Under the pieces are notes generated by a model that was given only the letters and a program-made list of their open reading frames with translations, did no database searches and was not told the origin of the DNA. From NCBI GenBank assembly GCA_003854985.1, contig RQOG01000035.1, positions 124,001-188,000 on the forward strand: 64,000 nucleotides of DNA, in the 5' to 3' direction. Of the stretch, positions 53,367-62,200 are shown piece by piece (within the stretch, counting starts at the first letter, position 1; each line of letters begins with the position of its first letter). This stretch comes from Calditrichota bacterium (GTDB taxonomy: Bacteria; Calditrichota; Calditrichia; Calditrichales; Calditrichaceae). A program made the position numbers and the translations under genes.

Positions 53367-53975
53367 ATGTACAGGATAAAAGACCGAGAGTTTGAAATAG
53401 AAGAAATAAAACGTGAAGAACCCCTCGATCATGTAACTGATCATGTTGCTGTCCGGCCTGAAATCGTTAACGCGAAAGTTTACAAATTGCGCAGCGGGTT
53501 CGTTAAACACAGTGTTTATATCACTCTGGGATACATTACTCAGGGTGGTCGCAACAGACCAATTGAGATTTTCATTAACAGTAAAGACTTAACCAAAAAC
53601 GCGGAATATGCGGTATTGACCAGGTTAATCTCTGCTATTTTCCGGAAATCCAATAATCCCGTTTTTATTCTGGAAGAATTAAGCAGTATTCATGATCCCA
53701 ACGGCGGGTACCATAAAAACGGCAAATATATTCATTCGTTCTATTCCGAAATAGCCGATGTTATTGAGCAATTTTTTAAGGAAATCGGCTGTATGGAGCA
53801 ACCGGAAGAAGCCACATTGGCTCCGGAAGTTAAAGAAGCGCTGGATTCCGCCAGTCCGGATACTAATATCAAGTATCAAATTTGCCCGGAATGCGGTCAA
53901 CGGAGCGTTAAAATGGAAAATGGCTGCCTGACCTGTATTAATCCGGAATGCGGTTACAGTAAATGCGATAAATAA
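53367..53975 (+). CDS. NrdJb: C-terminal TSCPD/zinc-ribbon part of class II RNR
   Basis: 202 residues. The first part fits the TSCPD module (GGRNRPIEIFINSKD, AEYAVLTRLISAIFRKSN) that normally follows the catalytic core of large class II reductases. The end CPECGQRS-...-CLTCINPECGYSKC is the zinc/redox Cys tail that shuttles electrons to the active site. It has its own GGAGG site and starts 26 bases after the nrdJa stop, so this is a real split gene and not a frameshift. Split NrdJa/NrdJb systems are known from Pseudomonas. A terminator follows. Confidence 0.88.
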   Translation: MYRIKDREFEIEEIKREEPLDHVTDHVAVRPEIVNAKVYKLRSGFVKHSVYITLGYITQGGRNRPIEIFINSKDLTKNAEYAVLTRLISAIFRKSNNPVFILEELSSIHDPNGGYHKNGKYIHSFYSEIADVIEQFFKEIGCMEQPEEATLAPEVKEALDSASPDTNIKYQICPECGQRSVKMENGCLTCINPECGYSKCDK

Positions 53976-53995
53976 TTTTCTGATTTTTTAATGAT

Positions 53996-54026
53996 AACCC
54001 TGTTTGTTACCAGACAGGGTTTTTTT
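53996..54026 (+). terminator. Terminator after nrdJb
   Basis: AACCCTGT pairs with ACAGGGTT around a 10-base loop and ends in a T run. It sits only 10 bases before the next start codon. Confidence 0.85.
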
Positions 54027-54036
54027 ATAGATATTA

Positions 54037-54831
54037 ATGATGATGATTCCTGTCTCTGTGAAAATAAATAATTTATCTTTTGGTTACGAAGAAAAAAATA
54101 TTCTGCACAATATCGATATCTCCATAGCCCAAAATGAATTTATAGGATTTATCGGCCCCAATGGCGCCGGAAAGAGTACCCTTCTCAAACTGATCTGCGG
54201 ATTGCTTGAATCTGAAATAAACACGGTGATAATCAATGGCAAAAATATAGAAAGCTATACGCCAAAGGGCCTTTCCAAAGTTATCGGATATGTTCCACAG
54301 CAGGTAAACATTAATTTTCCCTTAACGGTGGAAGAAATTGTTGCTATGGGTCGATACCCCTATCTGCAGGGATTTTGGAATGAAGATGAACGCGGCGTTG
54401 AAATGATTGAACATGCGCTGCAATGGATGAATCTTGCAGCGCTGCGTTTCCGGCCATTTAACGAACTGAGCGGCGGAGAGCAACAGCGGGCAATGATAGC
54501 CGGCGTATTAGCGCAGGAAGCTTCCATCTTTATTCTTGATGAACCTACTTCTGCGCTCGATCTGCGTCATCAGCAGGAGATATACAGAATTTTGAATAAG
54601 CTGGTTAAAGAGGAAAATAAAACCGTACTTATCGTTACGCATGATATCAATCTGGCCGCCCAGTTTTGTCAGAGACTTATCATATTAAACCAGGGAAGAA
54701 TAATTTCATCCGGGCCGCCGAAAGATGTTCTAAAATTCCCCCTTATACAGGAAATATATGGCGTAAAGGTATACATTGATATCAATCCTTTAAACGGCTC
54801 GCTTTATATCCTGCCCTATGATCTTGCCTGA
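54037..54831 (+). CDS. ABC-transporter ATPase, BtuD/FhuC-like
   Basis: 264 residues. Walker A GPNGAGKST (40-48), signature LSGGEQQR, Walker B IFILDEPTSALD and the H-loop IVTHDINLA are all present. The layout (YGYEEKNILHNIDISI, GYVPQQVNINFPLTVEEIVAMGRYPYL) is that of the iron-siderophore/cobalamin importer class. Likely partner of the BtuF-like protein, but the assignment rests on neighbourhood. It starts directly after a terminator and has no obvious ribosome site, so expression is unclear. The matching permease is absent. Confidence 0.85.
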   Translation: MMMIPVSVKINNLSFGYEEKNILHNIDISIAQNEFIGFIGPNGAGKSTLLKLICGLLESEINTVIINGKNIESYTPKGLSKVIGYVPQQVNINFPLTVEEIVAMGRYPYLQGFWNEDERGVEMIEHALQWMNLAALRFRPFNELSGGEQQRAMIAGVLAQEASIFILDEPTSALDLRHQQEIYRILNKLVKEENKTVLIVTHDINLAAQFCQRLIILNQGRIISSGPPKDVLKFPLIQEIYGVKVYIDINPLNGSLYILPYDLA

Positions 54832-54851
54832 GAAAACAGCGATATTCATAG

Positions 54852-54880
54852 TTGATGGGAATTATCAGATTTAATATATT
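54852..54880 (+). promoter_or_regulatory. Sigma70-like promoter of the sigma-factor operon
   Basis: TTGATG at 54852-54857, a 17-base spacer and TATATT at 54875-54880; the expected leader is about 55 bases. A nearby housekeeping-type promoter indicates that this sigma factor is not purely self-activated. Confidence 0.6.
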
Positions 54881-54941
54881 CTATGCCAATCAATGTATCT
54901 TTTTAAAACAGACATCATCATACAAGGAAAGCAGGTAAAAT

Positions 54942-55532
54942 TTGAATGATCAGCGGCTGGTTGAACTGGCTCAAAAAGGCAACCGTAAAGCTCTTTCTCA
55001 ACTGGTAAATCAATACAGCGAACGCGTTTATAATCTGGCATTAAGAATTTTGAGAAACCGGGAAGACGCGGAGGATGTACTTCAGGAAACTTTCCTGACC
55101 GTAGTGCAAAAACTGGATACATTTGACGGACGATCTAAGTTTTTTACCTGGCTGTACAGAATCGCTACCAATGCCAGCCTGATGAAATTACGAAAAAAGA
55201 AACTTGTTTTTCAGGAGTTAAATGACGAATCGGAATATCAGGATAACATAGAAAACAGAACTTTCATCGACTGGTCACAGGATCCGTCGATTAATATTTA
55301 TGATCGAGAGGTAAAAACAAAAATAGATGAAGCCATAAACAAACTTTCGGATATTTATCGCAGCGTTTTTGTTTTGAGGGATATAGAAGAGTTATCGATA
55401 AAAGAAACCAGCCAGATTCTGGATATAAGCGAAGAAAACGTAAAAATACGATTGCGACGCGCCAGACAATTTTTGAGAGATCAATTATCCGATTATTTTG
55501 ATGAAAGGGTTTCAGAACATGATGCAGGCTAA
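54942..55532 (+). CDS. ECF-type RNA polymerase sigma factor
   Basis: 196 residues, TTG start at 54942. Region 2 is NREDAEDVLQETFLTVVQKL and FFTWLYRIATNASLMKLRKKK; region 4 is LSDIYRSVFVLRDIEELSIKETSQILDISEENVKIRLRRARQFLRD. Regions 3 and 1.1 are absent, as in the ECF group. It overlaps the next gene by up to 35 bases, a common arrangement of sigma/anti-sigma pairs. Target promoters are unknown. Confidence 0.93.
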   Translation: MNDQRLVELAQKGNRKALSQLVNQYSERVYNLALRILRNREDAEDVLQETFLTVVQKLDTFDGRSKFFTWLYRIATNASLMKLRKKKLVFQELNDESEYQDNIENRTFIDWSQDPSINIYDREVKTKIDEAINKLSDIYRSVFVLRDIEELSIKETSQILDISEENVKIRLRRARQFLRDQLSDYFDERVSEHDAG

Positions 55533-55764
55533 AATAAAAAAAGGTAAGTTTAAAAAGCTTTGCGATATATTGGGAGAGGATCTGGACAGCCCGGCATGCC
55601 GGCAAATTATAGATAATATAAGCAACTCTCCCCCCTGCAAAGTATATTACGATACCGTAAAAAAATCCGTATTGCTCTGCAAACAAAATGACTGCGTTGA
55701 AGAGGTGCCCAACGGCGTTAACAAACGATTGTTGAAGATACTCGATCTCGAGGAAGAAAAATAA
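55519..55764 (+). CDS. Small anti-sigma-like protein with degenerate zinc finger
   Basis: About 81 residues from the ATG at 55519, with AAAGGG upstream; an earlier ATG at 55498 is less well placed. The chain follows the zf-HC2 anti-sigma layout (CDILGEDLDSPACRQIIDNISNSPPCKVYYDTVKKSVLLCKQ). In the usual HxxxCxxC centre the His is replaced by Asn and one Cys by Ser, while CDI, AC, PPC and LLC cysteines remain. It overlaps the sigma gene, a sigma/anti-sigma position. It lacks a transmembrane helix. Zinc binding is doubtful. Confidence 0.6.
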   Translation: MMQAKIKKGKFKKLCDILGEDLDSPACRQIIDNISNSPPCKVYYDTVKKSVLLCKQNDCVEEVPNGVNKRLLKILDLEEEK

Positions 55765-55877
55765 AAATATTCAGCTTGTTTTATTTTATCTGTATCCTTT
55801 AGAAAAAAGCGACATCATAAAAAGGAAATTATTTTCGAAAAGGATCAGTTAAAAGGAAGAAAAAAGGGAGAAAATTT

Positions 55878-56450
55878 ATGCCTGAAAAAATTAAAAATGT
55901 CCAGTGGCCTATACTCGGTCTGACAGCGATTGCTGTTGTTCTTTTGGGTTATTTATTTATTGGAAGTTCATCGGAACAGAAGGGATCAAAATCCTCTGCT
56001 GTAAAATCTTCGGTTGCATCAGTAAAAGAATCCATGCAATATCCTACCGCACCTAATTTCGCCCTGCCGGATTTGAACGGAGAAACAATATCCCTGAGCG
56101 ATTTCAGGGAAAAAGTTGTATTTATAAATTTCTGGGCCACCTGGTGTCCGCCCTGCCGTGTTGAAATTCCCTATTTCATAGAACTTATAGACAAATATGA
56201 AGGAGAAGGTTTTGTGGTTTTAGGCGTCGCTCTTGACCCGCGGGAGTTTGATAAAGTCCAGCCGTTTGCTGATCAGATAGGCATTAATTACCCTGTTGTG
56301 CTCGATAAGACTGGCGCTTCCAATTTATATGGAGGAATTCGCAGTATTCCGACAACCTTTGTAGTTAACCGTGAAGGCAAGGTTGTTGAGCAGATTGTGG
56401 GCTCACGTCCCAAAGCGGAATTTGAGAGAATTATAAAAAAATGGCTCTAA
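55878..56450 (+). CDS. TlpA/ResA-like thiol-disulfide oxidoreductase
   Basis: 190 residues. An N-terminal membrane anchor (about 10-28) is followed by a thioredoxin fold with WCPPC (Cys90, Cys93), IRSIPTTFVVNREGKV (cis-Pro loop) and GSRPKAEFERII. It should act outside the cytoplasmic membrane, for example in cytochrome maturation or in reducing envelope disulfides. It follows the sigma and anti-sigma-like genes, which might make it their output; this is inference. A terminator follows. Confidence 0.9.
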   Translation: MPEKIKNVQWPILGLTAIAVVLLGYLFIGSSSEQKGSKSSAVKSSVASVKESMQYPTAPNFALPDLNGETISLSDFREKVVFINFWATWCPPCRVEIPYFIELIDKYEGEGFVVLGVALDPREFDKVQPFADQIGINYPVVLDKTGASNLYGGIRSIPTTFVVNREGKVVEQIVGSRPKAEFERIIKKWL

Positions 56451-56468
56451 GATTAGACCATCCTAATA

Positions 56469-56497
56469 AAAGCGATTCTTCACGGGATCGCTTTTTT
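56469..56497 (+). terminator. Terminator after the TlpA-like gene
   Basis: AAAGCGAT pairs with ATCGCTTT around a 9-base loop and ends in a T run. Confidence 0.85.
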
Positions 56498-56663
56498 AGT
56501 TTTAAACAGGCCGTTTATTTTCCCTTTATTTAACAGATTATAGACTCTATCAAAATCATTTGAAGCGCAATTAAAATCATATTACCATGTATTTTTAAAA
56601 ATTGTATATTTGTACTCATTAATAAATTTTAAATTTATAACACTCTGTTGATAGGAGTTTAAG

Positions 56664-58817
56664 ATGACCCGTAATTTCCTGCTATTTATGCTCTTCATAT
56701 TTGTGCACGTACTTTTTTCTCAGGATAAGATGCTGACCATTAAAGAAGCAATTCTTGGAAGCAATAGTACATTAAAAATTCAAAACCTGGAGCAGTTGCA
56801 GTGGCTGCCGGACAGCCGGGAATTTGTTTATACGGACTCTCTCGATGGAAAATTCGGTTTAATAAAAGGAAAGGTTGAACATGCTCAGATGGAAATACTG
56901 CTTCCGCTTGATGATTTAAATAAGGAATTAGTATCACTTGGCGGAGATAAATTATCCCGATTCCCGAAATTGAATTTCACCGATCAAAATTCATGCTGGT
57001 TTTTTTCAGATAACACTATTTATAAATATGATCTTACGAACAGCAGGATGAGCGTTGCCAATACCATATCCCGCTCAGCGAATGACTATCAGATTGAACC
57101 TTCGACTTTAAAAATTGCCTATAATTTCGAAAATAATTTATATCTGTCATACGGCCCGGAAGAAGATATTCAGATAACACACGATACGGAAGATGGTATA
57201 TCCAATGGCGAAAGTTATGTACACCGGGCTGAATTTGGCATAAACCAAGGCATATTCTGGTCACCTGCCGGAAATTATATGGCGTTCTACAGGCTGGACC
57301 AGCGTATGGTTACGGAATACCCGTTAATCCATATTGATAGCCGGCCCGCCGTATGTGAGAAAATTCGTTACCCTTTTACGGGCATGACCAGTGAACAGGT
57401 TCAGATTGGCATTTATGACCTCAAAAGCGGCTCTATAACCTTTTTACAGACCGGTGAACCAAAAGATCAATATCTTAGCGGTGTAACCTGGAGTCCTGAT
57501 GAAAAGTACATTTATATTGTGCACTTAAACCGGGATCAAAATCATTTGCGTCTGGTTAAATACGATCCTGTCAGCGGAAACCCGATAAAAACTTTATTTG
57601 AAGAGAAAAATGATCAATGGGTGGAACCGCTGAGCGGTCCGATATTCCACAAAAATAAAAGCGACCGTTTCATCTGGTTTTCCAAAAAAGAAGGTTACAA
57701 TCAGCTTTATCTATATTCCAGCGAAGGAAAATTAATTAAAAAACTGACCACCGAAAACCGGGATATAACCCATTGGATCGGATTTGCAGACAATGGTGAA
57801 TATGGTTTTTTTACAGACGCATCCGAAGACGGTCTGGATCGGTTTGGATACCGAATCCGCATTTCATCAGGAAACATAGATAAGCTCACAAAAAGATCCG
57901 GAATTAACACCATTCTGCCTTCTCCGGACGGTAAACATATCATTAACCGCTTTACCGATATTAAAACGCCAAATGTGATAGATTTATTATCCGCGGATGG
58001 AAAGCCGGTTCGCAATTTACTTTCTGCGGAAAATCCTCTAAAAGAATACCGGTTAGGCGAAATAAAACTCCTGAAAGTCAGAAACGGGAACGGTGATGAA
58101 CTGAATGCCCGGATGATTTTTCCTCCGGAATTTACACCTGATAAAAAATATCCGGTGATTGTCTATGTCTATGGCGGGCCACACGGCCAGATGGTTTCCA
58201 ATAGTTTCTTAAAAGGCTGGCATCTCTGGTTCCAGTTTATGGCTCAGAAAGGATACATCCTTTTTACTCTGGATAATCGCGGCACCGATAACCGGGGACT
58301 TCGGTTTGAACAGATTGTTCATCGCCGGCTTGGTTCAATAGAAATCGAAGACCAGATGGCTGGCATTAGCTATCTTAAACAGCAGGTTTTTGTGGATTCT
58401 ATGAGAATTGGCGTTCACGGCTGGAGTTATGGCGGTTTTATGACAATTTCCCTGTTAAGCCGTAAACCGGGCGTGTTCAAAGCGGGTGTTGCCGGTGGAC
58501 CTGTCATTGACTGGAAATATTATGAAGTAATGTACGGGGAACGTTATATGGATACGCCCCAATCCAATCCGGAAGGATATGCTGCCGCCAGTCTGTTAAA
58601 TTATGTCGATCAACTGGATAGTAAACTACTCATTATTCACGGCACAATTGACCCTGTTGTAGTCTGGCAGAACAGCCTTTCTTATCTGCGTAAAGCGATC
58701 GATTCCGGAAAACAGGTGGATTATTTTGTTTATCCGGGTGATGAACATAATATGAAGGGAAATGACCGGGTACATTTATACCAGAAAATTGCCGATTATT
58801 TTGACCTTCATTTATAG
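56664..58817 (+). CDS. S9-family prolyl peptidase (DPP-IV-like)
   Basis: 717 residues with a signal peptide (MTRNFLLFMLFIFVHVLFSQ), so it is exported. The N-terminal half is the DPP-IV-type propeller (WSPAGNYMAFYRLDQRMV, DEKYIYIVHLNRDQN). The alpha/beta hydrolase half has Ser588 in GWSYGGF, Asp663 in HGTIDPVV and His695 in DEHNM, a complete triad. The Glu motif for N-terminal substrate recognition is not clearly visible to me. It should release X-Pro dipeptides or similar from peptides in the periplasm. Confidence 0.93.
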   Translation: MTRNFLLFMLFIFVHVLFSQDKMLTIKEAILGSNSTLKIQNLEQLQWLPDSREFVYTDSLDGKFGLIKGKVEHAQMEILLPLDDLNKELVSLGGDKLSRFPKLNFTDQNSCWFFSDNTIYKYDLTNSRMSVANTISRSANDYQIEPSTLKIAYNFENNLYLSYGPEEDIQITHDTEDGISNGESYVHRAEFGINQGIFWSPAGNYMAFYRLDQRMVTEYPLIHIDSRPAVCEKIRYPFTGMTSEQVQIGIYDLKSGSITFLQTGEPKDQYLSGVTWSPDEKYIYIVHLNRDQNHLRLVKYDPVSGNPIKTLFEEKNDQWVEPLSGPIFHKNKSDRFIWFSKKEGYNQLYLYSSEGKLIKKLTTENRDITHWIGFADNGEYGFFTDASEDGLDRFGYRIRISSGNIDKLTKRSGINTILPSPDGKHIINRFTDIKTPNVIDLLSADGKPVRNLLSAENPLKEYRLGEIKLLKVRNGNGDELNARMIFPPEFTPDKKYPVIVYVYGGPHGQMVSNSFLKGWHLWFQFMAQKGYILFTLDNRGTDNRGLRFEQIVHRRLGSIEIEDQMAGISYLKQQVFVDSMRIGVHGWSYGGFMTISLLSRKPGVFKAGVAGGPVIDWKYYEVMYGERYMDTPQSNPEGYAAASLLNYVDQLDSKLLIIHGTIDPVVVWQNSLSYLRKAIDSGKQVDYFVYPGDEHNMKGNDRVHLYQKIADYFDLHL

Positions 58818-59242
58818 AGGCGTTCATCCAAAGCGAGCGGGTACTTTGCCCTTTGCCACTGACCTTAGCCGCTGCCAGTTAAATCAGAATAATTTATATT
58901 TTTACAAATGATTTAATAACCGTTCACGCTCTAAATATATTTGCTTTAGGCTGTATTTCTTTTTACATATTAATCATAATCCCGGATATTATATTTTTGC
59001 AGTGCTCCGGGATGACTGGTTGAATTTCATTGGATGATTAAAATTATTTATGATGAATGCCATTCACTCCGATAATGATTCATTATTTTGGGATTATAAG
59101 GTTGCCATGTTCTAAATGGGGGAAATATTGGTGATAAAAAACCATTATAATGATTTGCCTTTCCCGATACCTCAGTTTTTTTACTTATATATTTCCTGTA
59201 TAAAGCCATTTCATATTTACAAATTTTGTTAAGGAAGCTATT
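58818..59242 (+). other. 425-bp gap before the sensor kinase
   Basis: No gene is supported. It holds an 8-bp perfect inverted repeat ATCCCGGA/TCCGGGAT at 58979-59013 with a 19-base AT-rich loop and no T tract. I saw no known riboswitch. The kinase ribosome site AAGGAAG lies just before 59243. Confidence 0.5.
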
Positions 59243-62200
59243 ATGCGATTAAGGACAAAACTAATTATTTCCTTTTTACTGATAACCGCAATTCTGAGTT
59301 CACTGGGTATTATCAACCACTATATTTTAAAAGAGGTGGATTCCGCTCTCTACACTTTATCCGGCGATATTAAAATATTACATGACCATACGGAAAAAGC
59401 GAATATTCTGGTTTTAAAATTTTATGGAGAGAATATAAACTATCTTCTTTATCCCGGGCAAAACCAGGCAGAAAGCATCGGGTTGATTGAAGAATATTCT
59501 GAAAATTTTTATAACTCTATGGCTGAACTAAAGAAGTTAAAAACGGATAAAACTCAATTGATTGACGCTATTTCTGCAGAATTTGATGTGTTTGTTAAGT
59601 TTTCAAAGCAAAACATTCTCGAAAACAATACAGCCGGAATTCAAAAGCAAAATGCAAATTTAAGACGGTTCAATTCATTAAAAAATGCTATTTTAGCTGA
59701 TTTATCCGAACTACTGACTTTCACAAACAATAACTATAATGAATTGATTGATAGAGCGCATAGGCAAGCCAGGCTTTCACAGCAGATATTACTTCCATTT
59801 ATTATCATTGCCGTTATCTTTTCCATTATATTCTCGTTCTTAATCACCCGATCGTTAACCCGGCCGATCAGACGTTTAATTTCCAACATCAAAGAAATTG
59901 AAAGCGGAAATTACCAGGTAGAGGCGCCGGTAGAGGGAAAAGGAGAACTAAGCCGGCTGACTTCGGCTTTCAATCACATGGTTAATAAACTGAATTATAC
60001 GCTCACCGAACTTAGGAACGAAATAAAGCAAAGGAAGAAAACCGAATCCGTTTTACGTGAAAAGGAAGAAATGCTCAGAGCGGTTTTTGAATCCACCGAT
60101 GCCGGTATTCTGGTCACGGATATCAATAAGCAGGTAACGCATTTCAACTATCGTTTCACAGAAATGTGGAAAATACCGTTGGAACAGATGGCCGCCGGCG
60201 AAATAGAAACGCATCTTGAATATGGTATGGAACAGCTTTTAGACAAGGAATCTTTTCTTAAAAAAATACGGCTTCTCTATAAATCTGCAAAACGCAGCCG
60301 GGAAGTTCTTTTATTTAAAGATGACCGCGTATATGAACTATTTTCCAGTCCGCTGCTTAAAGAAAACCAACCTGTTGGCCGGGTCTGGAATTTTAACGAT
60401 GTTACCAAACGGATTCAGGCTTTGGAGAACGTTAAAAAATCTGAACAAAATTACAGAAATATTTTTAATTCAACCAACGACGCGATATTAATCCATACGA
60501 TAGACACCGGGAAAATAATTGATGTCAATCAGACGGCCTGCGATATGTATAAAATGTCTTATCATGATATTATTTCAGGAACTGTACTGGACTTAAGCGC
60601 CGGATTTGAACCTTATTCAAGCGAGGGCGCACTGACGCGCATTCATGACGCCTATCGGTTTGGCGCGCAAAAATTTGACTGGCTGGCAAAAGATAAAAAC
60701 GGTCAGCTCTTTTGGGCAGAAATCAATCTGAAACTTGCTATGATAGGCGATCAGGAAAGAATTATTGCCGTTGTAAGAGATATTTCTGATCGAAAAAAAG
60801 CAGAAGAAGCCATAAAAGAAAGTGAAGAACGATATCGCGGCATTTACGAAAATGCTACCCTTGGAATCTACCGTACATCGATAAAGGGCGATGTGCTAAT
60901 GGCTAATCCCGCTTTGGTGCATATGTTAGGATATGATTCGGAGGAAGATTTAAAAAAACGGAAAATTAACAACAATAGTTATAATGGAAATTATAAACGG
61001 GCAGAATTTATTAAATTATTTGATGAAAGCGATGAAATACGCGGCCAGCTTTCAGCCTGGAAGAAAAAAGACGGCAGTATCCTTCATATACGGGAAAATG
61101 CCAGAGCTATTCGGGACAATAAAAATAAAATTATCTATTTTGAAGGCACCGTAGAAGACATCACTCAGCAAAAAAGATATGAAGATCTGCTGAAATATGA
61201 AAGGAATCTGTTCCGTTCATTCCTCGATTATGTCCCCCATCCCATCTACTTTAAAGACCTGGATTCCCGCTTTGTGGAAATAAATCGGGCTAAAGCAGAT
61301 CAGTTCGGATTGAAAAAAAGTGACTTAATCGGTAAAACGGATTTAGATTTTTATCCCAAAAAAATTGCCGAGCTTTGTATCGCCGATGAGAAAAAAATAA
61401 TGAGGACCGGCCAGGCCATCCATATAGAGGAAAAGGCTGTTTCAGCCAAAGGGAATACCTGGTTCTATACTGTGAAGGCGCCGAGATATGATGAAAACTC
61501 AAATATCATCGGCACCTTTGGTATTTCGATTTATATAACCGAACAAAAGGAACTACAATTCGAGCTTAATAAATTAAGGAATCTGCTGAGCAATATTATT
61601 AATTCCATGCCTTCAGTCCTGATTGGCGTGGATACTGAAGGCAGGGTTACTCAATGGAACAGGCAGGCGGAATTATCAACAGGCATTCAGCAGGAAAAAG
61701 CCATCGGCACCGTTTTGGATCAAGTGATGCCCAGGCTGGCCAGGGAACTTAACAATGTCAATAAAGCCATTAAGACCCGATCTACACAATTTGATAGCAA
61801 AGTTGCCGAAGATATCGGTGGAGAAATCAAATATTCTGATATCACCGTATATCCGTTGATTACCAATGGCGTTGAAGGCGCTGTTATCCGGGATGATGAT
61901 GTTACCGACCGCGTACGTATTGAAGAAATGATGATCCAGTCTGAAAAAATGCTTACAGTCGGAGGCCTGGCCGCGGGTATGGCGCATGAAATAAATAATC
62001 CTCTGGCCGGCATGCTCCAAAATGCGCAAGTGGTTTTGAATCGTCTCTCGGCTTCGATTCCGAAAAATGAATCCATCGCAAGGTCGCTGGGCACCGATAT
62101 GTCGGTGATAAAAAAGTTCATGGAAGAACGGGATATCATAAAAATGCTGAATCTCATCCAGGACGCCGGCAAAAGAGCTGCAAAAATCGTGGAAAATATG

